From Hyalangium ruber (GTDB taxonomy: Bacteria > Myxococcota > Myxococcia > Myxococcales > Myxococcaceae), in contig NZ_JAXIVS010000007.1 of assembly GCF_034259325.1 (NCBI RefSeq), forward strand, positions 248,001-312,000: 64,000 nucleotides of DNA, in the 5' to 3' direction. How positions within the stretch are numbered: position 1 is the stretch's first letter; every line of letters starts with the position of its first letter. A program made the position numbers and the translations under genes. The notes under the pieces are model-generated. The model did no database searches. It worked only from the letters and a program-made list of their open reading frames with translations, and was not told where the DNA came from. Positions 48,501-55,700 of this stretch are shown piece after piece.

Positions 48501-50636
48501 GCCCGGGTCGTTGTACTCCGAGGCGCACTCCACGTTGGAGGGACCGGGCCGAACCGTCAGCACCGGAGCCAGCGTGTCGCTCACCACCACCGTGCGGCTG
48601 CCAGCGGCGACGCCGGTGTTACCCGACGGGTCCGTGGCGCTGTAGGTAATCGTGGTGGAGCCCGGCTGGTTCGGGTTCGCCGTGCCGTTGGCCACGGCGG
48701 GCAGCACGCCCGCGCACGCATCGTTGGCCGTCGCGCCCGGGTCGGCGTAGGAGCCGTCACCGCACTCCACCGGAATGGTGCCCGGGCCCGTCATGGTCAC
48801 CACGGGAGCCAGCGTGTCGGAGACCGTGACGACGCGGCTCTTCTCATCGGCCGCGTGGCCGGTGGGGTCCGTCACGTTGTAGCGAACGATGTAGCTGTTG
48901 GGCGCCATGTGGTTCACGGAGCCCGCGATGGTCGGGGTCAAGGTGCCCGCGCACTGGTCATTGGCCGTGGCGCCCGGCTCGGCGTACGCCGTGCCGCACT
49001 CCAGGCCCTGATTGGCCGCGCCATTCAGGGTGATGACCGGCTTGAGCGTGTCGGACACCGCGACGGTGCGCGTCACCTCGGGAGCGCTGTTACCCGCCTC
49101 ATCCTGAACGTTGTAGCGAACCGTATAGGAGGCAGGCGTGTTCGGGTTCACCGCGCCCGTCACCACGATGGCACCCGTCAGGTCCATCTCCGGGCACGCA
49201 TCGTTGGCGGTGGCGCCCGGATCCGAGTACGCCGAGCCGCACTCCAGCGACTGGTTGGAAGAACCGGAGAGCGCCAGGGTCGGAGCCTGGTCATCCGTCA
49301 CGGTCACCGTGCCGGTGCAGGAAGACGACTGGCCCGAGTTATCCGTACACGTCAGGGTCACCACCGTCTGGCCGAGGCCGTAGACGGGCATGGGGTCCTG
49401 ACTGCAGTTGCCATCCTCGAGGTCTCCATCCTCATCGTAGGAGCCGTTGTTGATGTCCGCGTAGGCGCCGCAAGCGGACCCGGCGCCGACCGTCACGTTC
49501 CGGCACACGGCCACCGGAGGATGAGACTCATTGGGGATATTGGGGAACTTGCAGGACGCAGTGCAGGTGCCCAGGTTACCGCTGATGTCACGACCGTTGC
49601 CGAAGCCCAGGTCGCACTCCTCACCGGCGTTCACGATGCCGTCGCCGCACCAGTCGTACTTGCACGACCACGAGCAGGTGTCCTCGCGACTCGCCGGGAA
49701 GTTGGTGGCGCGCTGGCCGTTGACGCCGTCACCCAGGTCGCACTCCTCACCCGACGGCATGTAGTCCGGGTTACCGCAGCCCAGGGACCTGGCCATGGCG
49801 CCGCGAGCGAGGATGTAGGGCGTGCCCGCGATCCCCTCACCCGCATCGTAATCGAAGTAAGGCCAGGAGCCGGGCATGCTGCCATCCGTATCCACGGCAA
49901 GCGCGGCGATGGCGAAGTTGCGCTCCGGGTAGCTGGTGAACACCGACCTCGCCACACAGGCCGAGTCGCCGCCCAGCAGCCAGTTCCCCACGTTCATCAT
50001 GGGATTGTTGTCGAACGGGGCCATGGCGATGGCGTGACCGGTCTCCGAGCAGGGCACACCCGCAACGGTGAAGCTGCCGAACGGCTCCAGCAGCGTCACG
50101 GCCGTGTTGGGCGCGGCATCCTGATAGGCGCAGCCCAGCGAGATGTACATACCCGTCGTGCGGACACCACCCGAGGTAACGAAGTTGACGCTGCTCGTCA
50201 CCATGTCGGAGATGTTGTTGCTGGCGGGGTTCGTGCCGAAGATCACGACGGGACCATCGACGATGGCGCCCCACTTGGCCCGGGTCTCAATGGCGGCCTG
50301 GAAGGCCTCCTCACCCGCCTGACAGGCCGCGTCACCGATGATGAGGGCGCGGTACGTCATGAACTGCTCGGCCGTCTTCTCGCGCCACCCGTCGGCGTCG
50401 ACGATCTCTACCGCCATCGTGCCGTTCGAGCTGTTTTCCGCCGCGAAGGCCTCGAGGCTGCCCTCACCACTGGAACCCAGGATGAGCACCTTGCGCTCAC
50501 TGCGTGCTTCCTGACGTGTCGTGCGCACATTCGCCGGGGTCGGCTCTGGCTGCGGCGCACTTTGCTCCTCGTCGCAGGAGCTGGCCGCCAATGCGACCAT
50601 CACCAGCGACGCTCCCCATACGCCTTTGAGTTTCAT
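42585..50636 (-). CDS. Giant lipoprotein with about 26 Ig-like (DUF5011/HYR-type) repeats
   Basis: A 2683-residue predicted lipoprotein (MKLKGVWGASLVMVALAASSC). The N-terminal about 290 residues (KVLILGSSGEGSLEAFAAE...) look like a folded alpha/beta domain. Two Cys-rich myxobacterial disulfide repeats follow (GEECDLGDG..., CGDGIVNAGEECDLGFG). From about 410 come some 26 modules of about 75 residues with the recurring ECGxxYxDPGATANDxCxGxL and YxxTDPSGN patterns; the last three are degenerate. A distinct C-terminal domain (about 110 residues) ends the protein. It probably extends from the surface as an adhesin or matrix component. I start at ATG 50636 to place the lipobox. Confidence 0.85.
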   Translation of the reverse strand: MKLKGVWGASLVMVALAASSCDEEQSAPQPEPTPANVRTTRQEARSERKVLILGSSGEGSLEAFAAENSSNGTMAVEIVDADGWREKTAEQFMTYRALIIGDAACQAGEEAFQAAIETRAKWGAIVDGPVVIFGTNPASNNISDMVTSSVNFVTSGGVRTTGMYISLGCAYQDAAPNTAVTLLEPFGSFTVAGVPCSETGHAIAMAPFDNNPMMNVGNWLLGGDSACVARSVFTSYPERNFAIAALAVDTDGSMPGSWPYFDYDAGEGIAGTPYILARGAMARSLGCGNPDYMPSGEECDLGDGVNGQRATNFPASREDTCSWSCKYDWCGDGIVNAGEECDLGFGNGRDISGNLGTCTASCKFPNIPNESHPPVAVCRNVTVGAGSACGAYADINNGSYDEDGDLEDGNCSQDPMPVYGLGQTVVTLTCTDNSGQSSSCTGTVTVTDDQAPTLALSGSSNQSLECGSAYSDPGATANDACPEMDLTGAIVVTGAVNPNTPASYTVRYNVQDEAGNSAPEVTRTVAVSDTLKPVITLNGAANQGLECGTAYAEPGATANDQCAGTLTPTIAGSVNHMAPNSYIVRYNVTDPTGHAADEKSRVVTVSDTLAPVVTMTGPGTIPVECGDGSYADPGATANDACAGVLPAVANGTANPNQPGSTTITYSATDPSGNTGVAAGSRTVVVSDTLAPVLTVRPGPSNVECASEYNDPGATANDQCAGDLTASIVTTGAVNAQQPATYQVGYTVTDPAGRTASAERVVDVTDTIAPTVTMVGPSTLPVECGATDYADPGATANDACAGTLPAVPSRVANPGQTGSTTITYSATDPSGNTGTSAGSRTVVVSDTLAPVLSLNGAATQNLECATAYTEQGATANDQCDGPLTPVISGSVNNMAPAPYTLTYTATDDEGHVATANRQVTVRDTLAPAVTMVGASAIAVECGDGSYADPGATANDACAGALPAVPSRVVNPGVPGSSTITYSATDPSGNTGTAAGGRVVTVSDTLAPTLTLRPGPSNVECASPYNDPGATANDLCAGDLTGAIVTTGGVNTGTPGNYELGYSVSDGQGHTVTATRPVGVSDSLPPSITVNGPTNDAFECGSTYVDPGATANDLCAGNVTVVAQQSGNPSQPGSFTITYSATDPAGNSVTSPVVRTVTVDDNEPPTLVLLGNATQSLECGNPYADPGATANDVCFGDVTSRITVTGTVNTGAPGSYPLTYNVTDPSGQSAPAVNRTVNVSDTLAPVVTVTGPLSQQIECGNGPYADPGATANDACAGALPAVPSTVVDPNAPQDYVIRYTATDPSGNTGTSATGRTVTVADTLPPTLALTGPANQTLECKTPFNDPGATANDLCAGNISARIVRTGTVDPTVIDVPYTLTYNVTDPSGRSAPAVTRTVTYDDTLAPSLTLQGPLNDTYACGSNYIDPGATAEDACAGNVTNRITVAQTGNPSQPGVITYTYSVTDPSGNSYTSPVTRSVTVNDNEPPVLVLNGSATQGLECGTPFVDPLATANDVCFGDVTSRITVSGTVNHMVPAPYTLTYNVTDQAGQSAPAVNRTVNVSDTLAPSITVLGPLNQQFECGNGPYADPGATASDVCAGDLTGAIVRTGSVNTGAGGTYTLSYRVADPSGNQTTAAESRTVTVTDSSAPVIALNGAATVGLECGSPYNELGATANDACVGNLTVQISGVVNPNQGGSYTITYSASDGVQSAQVQRTVNVSDELPPTLSLVGPATQLVECNSAYVDPGAEANDLCEGDLTARIVRSGTVDPAVLNTYTVTYNVSDVGGNAAAPVNRAVTVRDTLAPAITVNGPADQVHECGSAYVDPGASATDQCAGNVTVVAQQSGNPSAPGTSFTITYSATDPSGNSVTSPVVRTVTVNDNAPPTLALNGPATQNLECGSPYNDPGAMANDACFGDLTGSITVSGTVNTGVPGSYPVVYNVVDPAGQAAPSLSRTVNVSDTLAPTITVQGPVNDTFECGTSYVDPGATASDVCAGNLTPVIVATQTPDPSQPGAIRITYSVTDPSGNQTVSPVVRTVRVNDNTPPTITLNGPSNQVMECGSPYEDPGATATDLCTAGPVPVTVTGTVDHTTAGTYPLRYTAQDTVGNISPTVTRFVTVLDTLGPTISLNGPNPTFLECKGNAYEELGGTANDICSGARPVTVVSNNVNLEVPGGYLVNYQASDSSGNTTPASRNVIVQDNEGPTLTMSVEDVTLECAISTFTDPTGTATDQCQGNVSSTIFREFTDLNINVEGDYIARYQARDNVGHLAFDTINLHVQDTTAPTIIANNDGETIECGTQPALGVTATDACYPNGVTITATPSSLPSVPGQYTVTYTATDTAGNTSTVPVTRTITVEDTGVPELSLEDQNIYYECTGHAIGNIWEAPVATATDTCEGSIPVHQYNTGDDDEDGLPGGPGGDPDDFGPGPTTEVEGLYYVQYLAWDEAYNTDSAILSVYVTDTLKPVLGLVGSDTEQVECFLPTDNPNDPDEDPEEDPNPYVDQGAWAEDQCYGDLSAAVLRFGEVNKQIPGTYTLQYQVRDGAYNWADPVSRTVEVVDTFQPEVTVKPTIRLTPADNTMRTMQLSECTFAWDVCEGYMDINSLGLITDITSNQPATDADDIIIVDNSKFTLKAKTQPGQTRVYTVNFLVGDSSGNTTSAACTVSVPSNGIVAPTTVKGEGTLAKR
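42640..42935 (-). other. C-terminal domain shared by the two Ig-like giants (copy 1)
   Basis: The last about 110 residues of the 2683-residue protein are not Ig-like. They share TPADxTMRxxxLxxC, DVCxG, SxFxLxA, RVYxVxFxxxD, GNxxxxxC and VPS with the end of the 1720-residue protein. Two conserved cysteine pairs are visible. I know no named family for this region. Confidence 0.7.
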
Positions 50637-51201
50637 GCTGTACATCCCCCACGGCTTGGACACTTTTGAACGAACCTCGTGCTAGTCATCCCAGAACTTC
50701 TCTTCATCCGACTTCGGATTCACTCGCAGTTGGCGATGTGGGCGCAACCCACGGACTGCCCTTTCCGCCTATCTCGCCTATTGGAAGTGGACCTTCAGCG
50801 GCCACGCAATTTTCCCCTTTTGCTGAAGACAGGCAAGTAGATATTTTCTCGGTTTGAACGAATTCCCTGGAGTCATGTAGGGGGATGGTTACACCTGCGT
50901 ACTTGCGCTCTCCTGCGCCTCAATCCGCCGACGGCATCACACACATCCACGAGGCAGGGCACGCGCTGTTCTCCTGATAGCAGTTGAAGCAGGCAAGCGC
51001 CTCTGGATCGTGCGGGAGCAGGTGGGGGTGCCAAAGCACGGCACGCTGACTGCCCAGCTTCGTCGATCGCCACCACCGGCCCCAAGCCAAACACTCGCAA
51101 TCACTTGCACGGGCCTTCCTCGAGTGCGTGGCCCGCTGATTGCTCTTGTCTCAGCTCGCCGTCCTTCACCACTTCCCTCAACACAGACAAGGAGCAGTCC
51201 C
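50637..51201. other. Divergent intergenic region upstream of the giant lipoprotein and first pilin
   Basis: This 565-base gap contains the promoter region of the giant lipoprotein (left side, no clear sigma-54 element found) and the sigma-54 promoter of the first pilin (right side). From about 51038 the sequence is duplicated upstream of the second pilin. A short minus-strand frame ending near 50928 encodes a Cys-rich end ([12 protein letters not shown]), but it has no clear start and I leave it uncalled. Confidence 0.5.
51129..51144 (+). promoter_or_regulatory. Sigma-54 promoter of pilin 1
   Basis: TGGCCCG-CTGA-TTGCT matches the -24/-12 consensus with the exact spacing. The expected start is about 51155 and the ATG is 58 bases after the element. 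Myxococcus pilA is also sigma-54 dependent (through PilR). Confidence 0.82.
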
Positions 51202-51840
51202 ATGACGCACCGCCGTCAACGCCACGGTTTTACCCTCATCGAGCTCATGATCGTCGTCGCCATCATCGGCATCCTGGCTGCCATTGCCATTCCCAACTTC
51301 ACCCGCTTCCAGGCACGCGCTCGGCAGTCCGAGGTCAACACCAACCTCAAGAGCCTCTTCACCGGCCTGCGCACCCAGCAGCGCATGCCGCCGCCGACCA
51401 TCCACGCCTCTGGCTTCGCTCCCGAGCGCGGCAACCGCTACAGCTACCACCTCGATGACGGCTGCTCGTCCTTCGAGGATCGCTCCGGCATCAATACGGT
51501 GTCGAACGACTCCGACACGTGCATCGGCGTGGACACCTTCAAGTATCAGGGCTTCCCCAGCGCCTTCCCCGTCAACCAGCCGGCCTCCGCCACCTGGAAC
51601 AACTCGGCCACCTCCAATGGCATGGCCACCAGCGCCGGCATCTACGGCTACGCGGGCACCTGGGACTTCCTGGCCTACGGCGCCGGTGACGTCGACAACA
51701 ATCCGATGGACACCTCCGACACCTGGCTCATCTCCTCTTCCGATGGCCAGCTCTCCGCCACCTGCCCGGCCACCCCCTTCGCCGAGAACGTGTCCGCGGG
51801 TGAGCCGTTCAACGTGAGCAACGACGTCAACTGCGACTGA
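51202..51840 (+). CDS. Type IV pilin-like protein, copy 1
   Basis: A 212-residue prepilin. A short basic leader (MTHRRQRHG) is followed by the PilD cleavage site Gly9-Phe10 and the hydrophobic helix [21 protein letters not shown] with the essential glutamate at mature position 5. The globular part has three to four cysteines and ends in NDVNCD, with an acidic central region. It could be the major pilin or a minor or special-purpose pilin; no other pil genes are in the window. The ATG has AAGGAG upstream. It sits between two giant Ig-like protein genes. Confidence 0.9.
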   Translation: MTHRRQRHGFTLIELMIVVAIIGILAAIAIPNFTRFQARARQSEVNTNLKSLFTGLRTQQRMPPPTIHASGFAPERGNRYSYHLDDGCSSFEDRSGINTVSNDSDTCIGVDTFKYQGFPSAFPVNQPASATWNNSATSNGMATSAGIYGYAGTWDFLAYGAGDVDNNPMDTSDTWLISSSDGQLSATCPATPFAENVSAGEPFNVSNDVNCD

Positions 51841-51864
51841 TTCAAGCCCTACCCTCACCCAAGA

Positions 51865-51894
51865 CCCCGGGAGCCATACGGCTCTCGGGGTTTT
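51865..51894 (+). terminator. Rho-independent terminator after pilin 1
   Basis: CCCCGGGAGCC, loop ATAC, then GGCTCTCGGGG and a TTTT run, 25 bases after the stop. A strong stem with one wobble or mismatch. Confidence 0.85.
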
Positions 51895-52006
51895 CTCTTT
51901 GTGCTCTCAAAAGCCAGTGTCAAAGCTCGTCACGCCAACTGCCCTGCTTCGTCAATCACAGGCACTGGCCGCGAGCCAAACACCCGCAATCACTTGCACA
52001 CGCACG

Positions 52007-52022
52007 TGGCCCGCCGATTGCT
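52007..52022 (+). promoter_or_regulatory. Sigma-54 promoter of pilin 2
   Basis: TGGCCCG-CCGA-TTGCT, identical to the first copy except for one N4 base, and again 58 bases from the element to the ATG. Both copies should therefore be independently transcribed. Confidence 0.82.
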
Positions 52023-52079
52023 CTTGTATCAACTCGCTGTCCTTCACCACTTCCCTCGACACAAACAAGGAGCAGTCCC

Positions 52080-52718
52080 ATGACGCACCGCCGTCAACGC
52101 CACGGTTTTACCCTCATCGAGCTCATGATCGTCGTCGCCATCATCGGCATCCTGGCTGCCATTGCCATTCCAAACTTCGTCCGCTTCCAGGCACGCGCTC
52201 GGCAGTCCGAGGTCAACACCAACCTCAAGAGCCTCTTCACCGGCCTGCGCACCCAGCAGCGCAAGCCGCCTCCGACCATCCACGCCTCTGGCTTCTCTCC
52301 CGAGCGAGGCAACCGCTACAGCTACCACCTCGATGACAACTGCTCGTCCTATGAGGACCGCTCCGGCATCAATGCGGTGCCGAACGACTCCGACACGTGC
52401 ATCGGCGTGGACACCTTCAAGTATCAGGGCTTCCCCAGCTTCTTCCCGGTCATACAGGCGGGCGGCGCTACCTGGAACGTCTCGGCCACCGCCAACGGCA
52501 TGGCCACCAGCGCCGGCATCTACGCCGACGCAGGTACCTGGGACTTCCTGGCCTACGGCGCCGGTGACGTCGACAACAACCCGATGGACGCCGCCGACAC
52601 CTGGCTCATCTCCTCTTCCGATGGCCAGCTCACCGCCGTCTGCCCCGCCAGCCCCGGTCAGGAGAACGTGTCCGCGGGTGAGCCGTTCAACGTGAGCAAC
52701 GACGTCAACTGCGACTGA
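52080..52718 (+). CDS. Type IV pilin-like protein, copy 2
   Basis: A 212-residue paralogue of the preceding pilin, about 89% identical by eye. Leader, cleavage site and N-terminal helix are the same up to residue 33 (T34 becomes V). Differences gather in the central [15 protein letters not shown] region, here [15 protein letters not shown], and near [12 protein letters not shown], here [12 protein letters not shown], consistent with surface divergence. Cysteines are conserved. It has its own sigma-54 promoter and terminator. Confidence 0.9.
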   Translation: MTHRRQRHGFTLIELMIVVAIIGILAAIAIPNFVRFQARARQSEVNTNLKSLFTGLRTQQRKPPPTIHASGFSPERGNRYSYHLDDNCSSYEDRSGINAVPNDSDTCIGVDTFKYQGFPSFFPVIQAGGATWNVSATANGMATSAGIYADAGTWDFLAYGAGDVDNNPMDAADTWLISSSDGQLTAVCPASPGQENVSAGEPFNVSNDVNCD

Positions 52719-52744
52719 GCCTTGCTCTCTCCAGAAATAGAAAA

Positions 52745-52772
52745 CCCCCGGGAGCCATCTGGCTCCCGGGGG
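52745..52772. terminator. Terminator after pilin 2, shared with the convergent giant gene
   Basis: CCCCCGGGAGCC, loop ATCT, GGCTCCCGGGGG followed by TTA, with an A-run on the other side. It lies between the pilin 2 stop and the minus-strand giant's stop, so it probably serves both directions. Confidence 0.82.
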
Positions 52773-52790
52773 TTATTCCCTCACGGAGGG

Positions 52791-55700
52791 CTATGGCGTT
52801 CCGCGGCTCGCCAGCGTCGGAGACGGAGCGCTCACCGTGTAGCCCGCCCCCGCTCCATCGTCAGCAGGCACCCCGCGTCCGGCGGCGGAGGGAACCGTGA
52901 TCTGGCACAGGCCCGGGCGCGCGTTGCCCGCGAGGTCCTTCAACTCGAAGCGCACCCCGTACACGCGGCCGTTGCCATTGCTCTGGCGCTCGGCACGCAG
53001 GCGGAAGGAGCTCCTGCCGGTGATGACGATGTCCTGCACGGTGCTGCCGTCGCTATCGCCCGAGGCGTCCTCCGGCTCATCGCTGTAGATGGAGAGGATG
53101 GTGCCGTTGTTGGCGTTGGACCAGCCATCACACACATCATTGGCGGTGACACAATCGGCCAGCGTGAAGTTGCGCATCGTCTGGTCCGCGGGCGTCACCG
53201 ACACCTGGCGGTACGTGAGCGTGGGGCCCTGGGTGTCGACCACCTGCACGGTGCGCGTGAGGGTGGGGGCCTTGAGCAGCGTGCTGTCCTGCACGTTGTA
53301 GGTGATCGGATAGGAGCCCAGCACCCAGGCGTTCACCCAGCCCGACTTCGTCACGGACTGCGTCAGGTCTCCGTAGCACACGTCGAAGGCGGAGTAGCCC
53401 GGATCGACGAACTCGCCGCTGGCGCACTCATGCTGCACGATGGACGAGCCCACCAGGGTAAGGGTCGGCTTGAGGCGATCCACCACCTTCACCGTGCGCA
53501 GGGCCATGGTGGTGTTGCCCGACACGTCCCACACCCCGTACTGGATGTTGTACGTACCCACCGCCGAGGTGTTCGCGCCGCTGCCGTAGATGTTGATGGC
53601 GCTCGTCATGTCGCCCTGGCACGCGTCATACGCCGTGGCCCCCAGCTCGGTGTACGTGTCCACCTTGCACTCCAGCTCCATGTTGGCCTGGCCGTTGACC
53701 GTCACCACGGGGCCCTTGCTGTCTCGCACGGTGACATTGCGCGTGACGCTCTCGGCCGCGTTGCCGGAAGGATCCGTGACGCTGTAGGTGATGGGATAGG
53801 TGCCCGGGGCGACGATGTTCTGCGTGCCCGAGACGGTGATGCGGTGGGTGACATCCCCCGCGCACACGTCCGTGGCCGTGGCGCCCACGTCCAGGAAGGC
53901 GTCGCGCGAGCACTCCACGGTCGGCGTACCCGAGCCCGCCAGGACGAGCGTCGGCGGACGCGTGTCCACCACCCGCACGTCCCGCACCTTCTCCGTCGTG
54001 AAGCCGTGGCCGTCCTCCACGCGGTAGCGCACCGGGTAGGCGCCCGGCACGTTCGCATCCACCTCGCCCGTGATGGCGACGGCCCCCGACAGGTTGCCCG
54101 CGCACAGGTCCTGCGCCACCGCGCCCTGCTCGGAGTAGGTGTTCACCCGGCACTCCAGCACCAGGGTCGAGCCACCGTTGAGGTAGAGGTCCGGCGGCAG
54201 CGTGTCCCGCACCTGGACGTCTCGCACCGCCGTGGCCGTGTTGGCGCCATCCGTCGCGGTGTAGGTGACCGGGTAGCTCCCCGGGGTGGCCGAGTTGATG
54301 TACCCGTGCTGGATGTTGATGGAGCCGGAGACGTTGCCGGCGCACGCATCCACCGCCGTGGCGCCCGGCTCGGAGTACCAGTCCCGCATGCACTCGAGCT
54401 GCATCGGGTTGGCGCCCGTGAGGGCGAGCGTCGGCCCCTCGCTGTCACTGACCTGCACCGTGCGCGTCACCGACGGCGCGACGTGGCCCGCCGTGTCCGT
54501 GGCGTTGTAGGTGAGCACGTAGTTGCCCGCGTGCTGGATGTCCACCGTGCCCGAGATGGTGACACGGTTGCTCATGTCTCCCAGGCACAGGTCGTGGGCG
54601 GTCGCGCCCTGCTCGATGAAGGGCGTGCCGCAGGCGAGGCTCAGGGTCGCCGGACCGTTGAGGGCCAGCGTCGGCCCCTGCGTGTCCTGCACTGTCACCG
54701 TGCGCTGCACCGGCGCCGAGGTGTTGCCGGCCGAGTCCACCGCCCGGTAGCTCAGCGTCTGAGGCCCCAGCTGAGCCGTGTCGACCGAGCCGGTGATCGT
54801 CACCTGAACACCCTGGGTGCCCATGCAGGCATCGCTCGCGGTGGCGCCCTGCTCGGTGTAGCTCGTGCCACACTCCACCGTGCTGCTGGCGGCACCGTTG
54901 AGCGCGACGGCCGGCGCCTGCGTGTCCCGCACCGTCACCGTGCGCAGCAGCGCCGGGGCGGCGTTGCCGGACGGATCAGCCACCGTATAGCGCAGCTCGT
55001 AGGCGCCGGGCTGGGCCGGGTTGACGCTGCCCGTGGTCACCACCACGGCGGCCAGATCGCCCGCGCAAGCATCGATCGCTCGGGCGCCCTGGGGCACGTA
55101 GGCCTCGCCGCACTCCAGCACCTCGTTGGCCAGGCCGTTGAGCGCCAGGGTCGGCGCCAGGGTGTCGCGCAACGTCACCGTGCGCTCCAGCGCCGGCGCG
55201 AGGTTGCCGGAGGGGTCCGTCACCGCATAGCTCAGCGTGTACGTCCCCAGCTGACCGGAATCGACCGCGCCGGTGATGACCAGCGAGCCGATCTCCGCCC
55301 CCGAGCAGGAGTCATCCGTGCTCACCCCAGGATCGATGAAGGAAGCGCCGCACTCCAGCACCTCGCTGGCCGAGCCGTTGAGCGTCACCGAGGGTGCCAG
55401 GGTATCCACCACCGCCACGTTCCGCGTCACCACCGAGGCGCTGTTGCCCGCGCCATCCGCCACGCTGTAGCGCCGGGTATAGGTGCCCGGCACCTGCGTA
55501 TCGACCGTGCCCGTGGCCACCACCTCGTCGCTCACGTCCCCCTGGCACGCGTCGTTCGCGCTGTAACCAGGCTCCGTGTAACCCGTGCCGCACTCGAGCA
55601 ACTGACTGGACGAACCCTGGAGCGTGATGACGGGCGCCCGCGTATCCACCACGTTCAACGGCGCCGAGCACTGGGCCACATTCCCCGAGGTATCCGTCGC

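Larger units (their letters stand above)
51038..52772. repeat. Tandem duplication of a whole pilin transcription unit (about 880 bp each)
   Basis: Two head-to-tail copies, about 51038-51925 and 51926-52772, carry the same order: a conserved upstream segment (with CAATCACTTGCA), a sigma-54 promoter, a GGAG ribosome binding site, a 212-residue pilin gene and a terminator hairpin with GGGAGCC arms. The pilin start codons are 878 bases apart. The two coding copies differ at about 23 residues by eye, concentrated in the surface-facing middle and C-terminal parts. Confidence 0.88.

Noticed and set aside
43437-50669. 2410-residue open frame on the plus strand opposite the giant Ig-like lipoprotein
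   Set aside because: It has an Arg/Ala/Val/Gly/His-rich composition with no domain and exists because the repeated high-GC codons leave few stops on the opposite strand. The minus-strand frame has the signal peptide and ordered modules.
50928-51030. Minus-strand Cys-rich short frame ending [12 protein letters not shown]...
   Set aside because: No supported start codon or ribosome binding site. It may be a remnant but cannot be called a gene.
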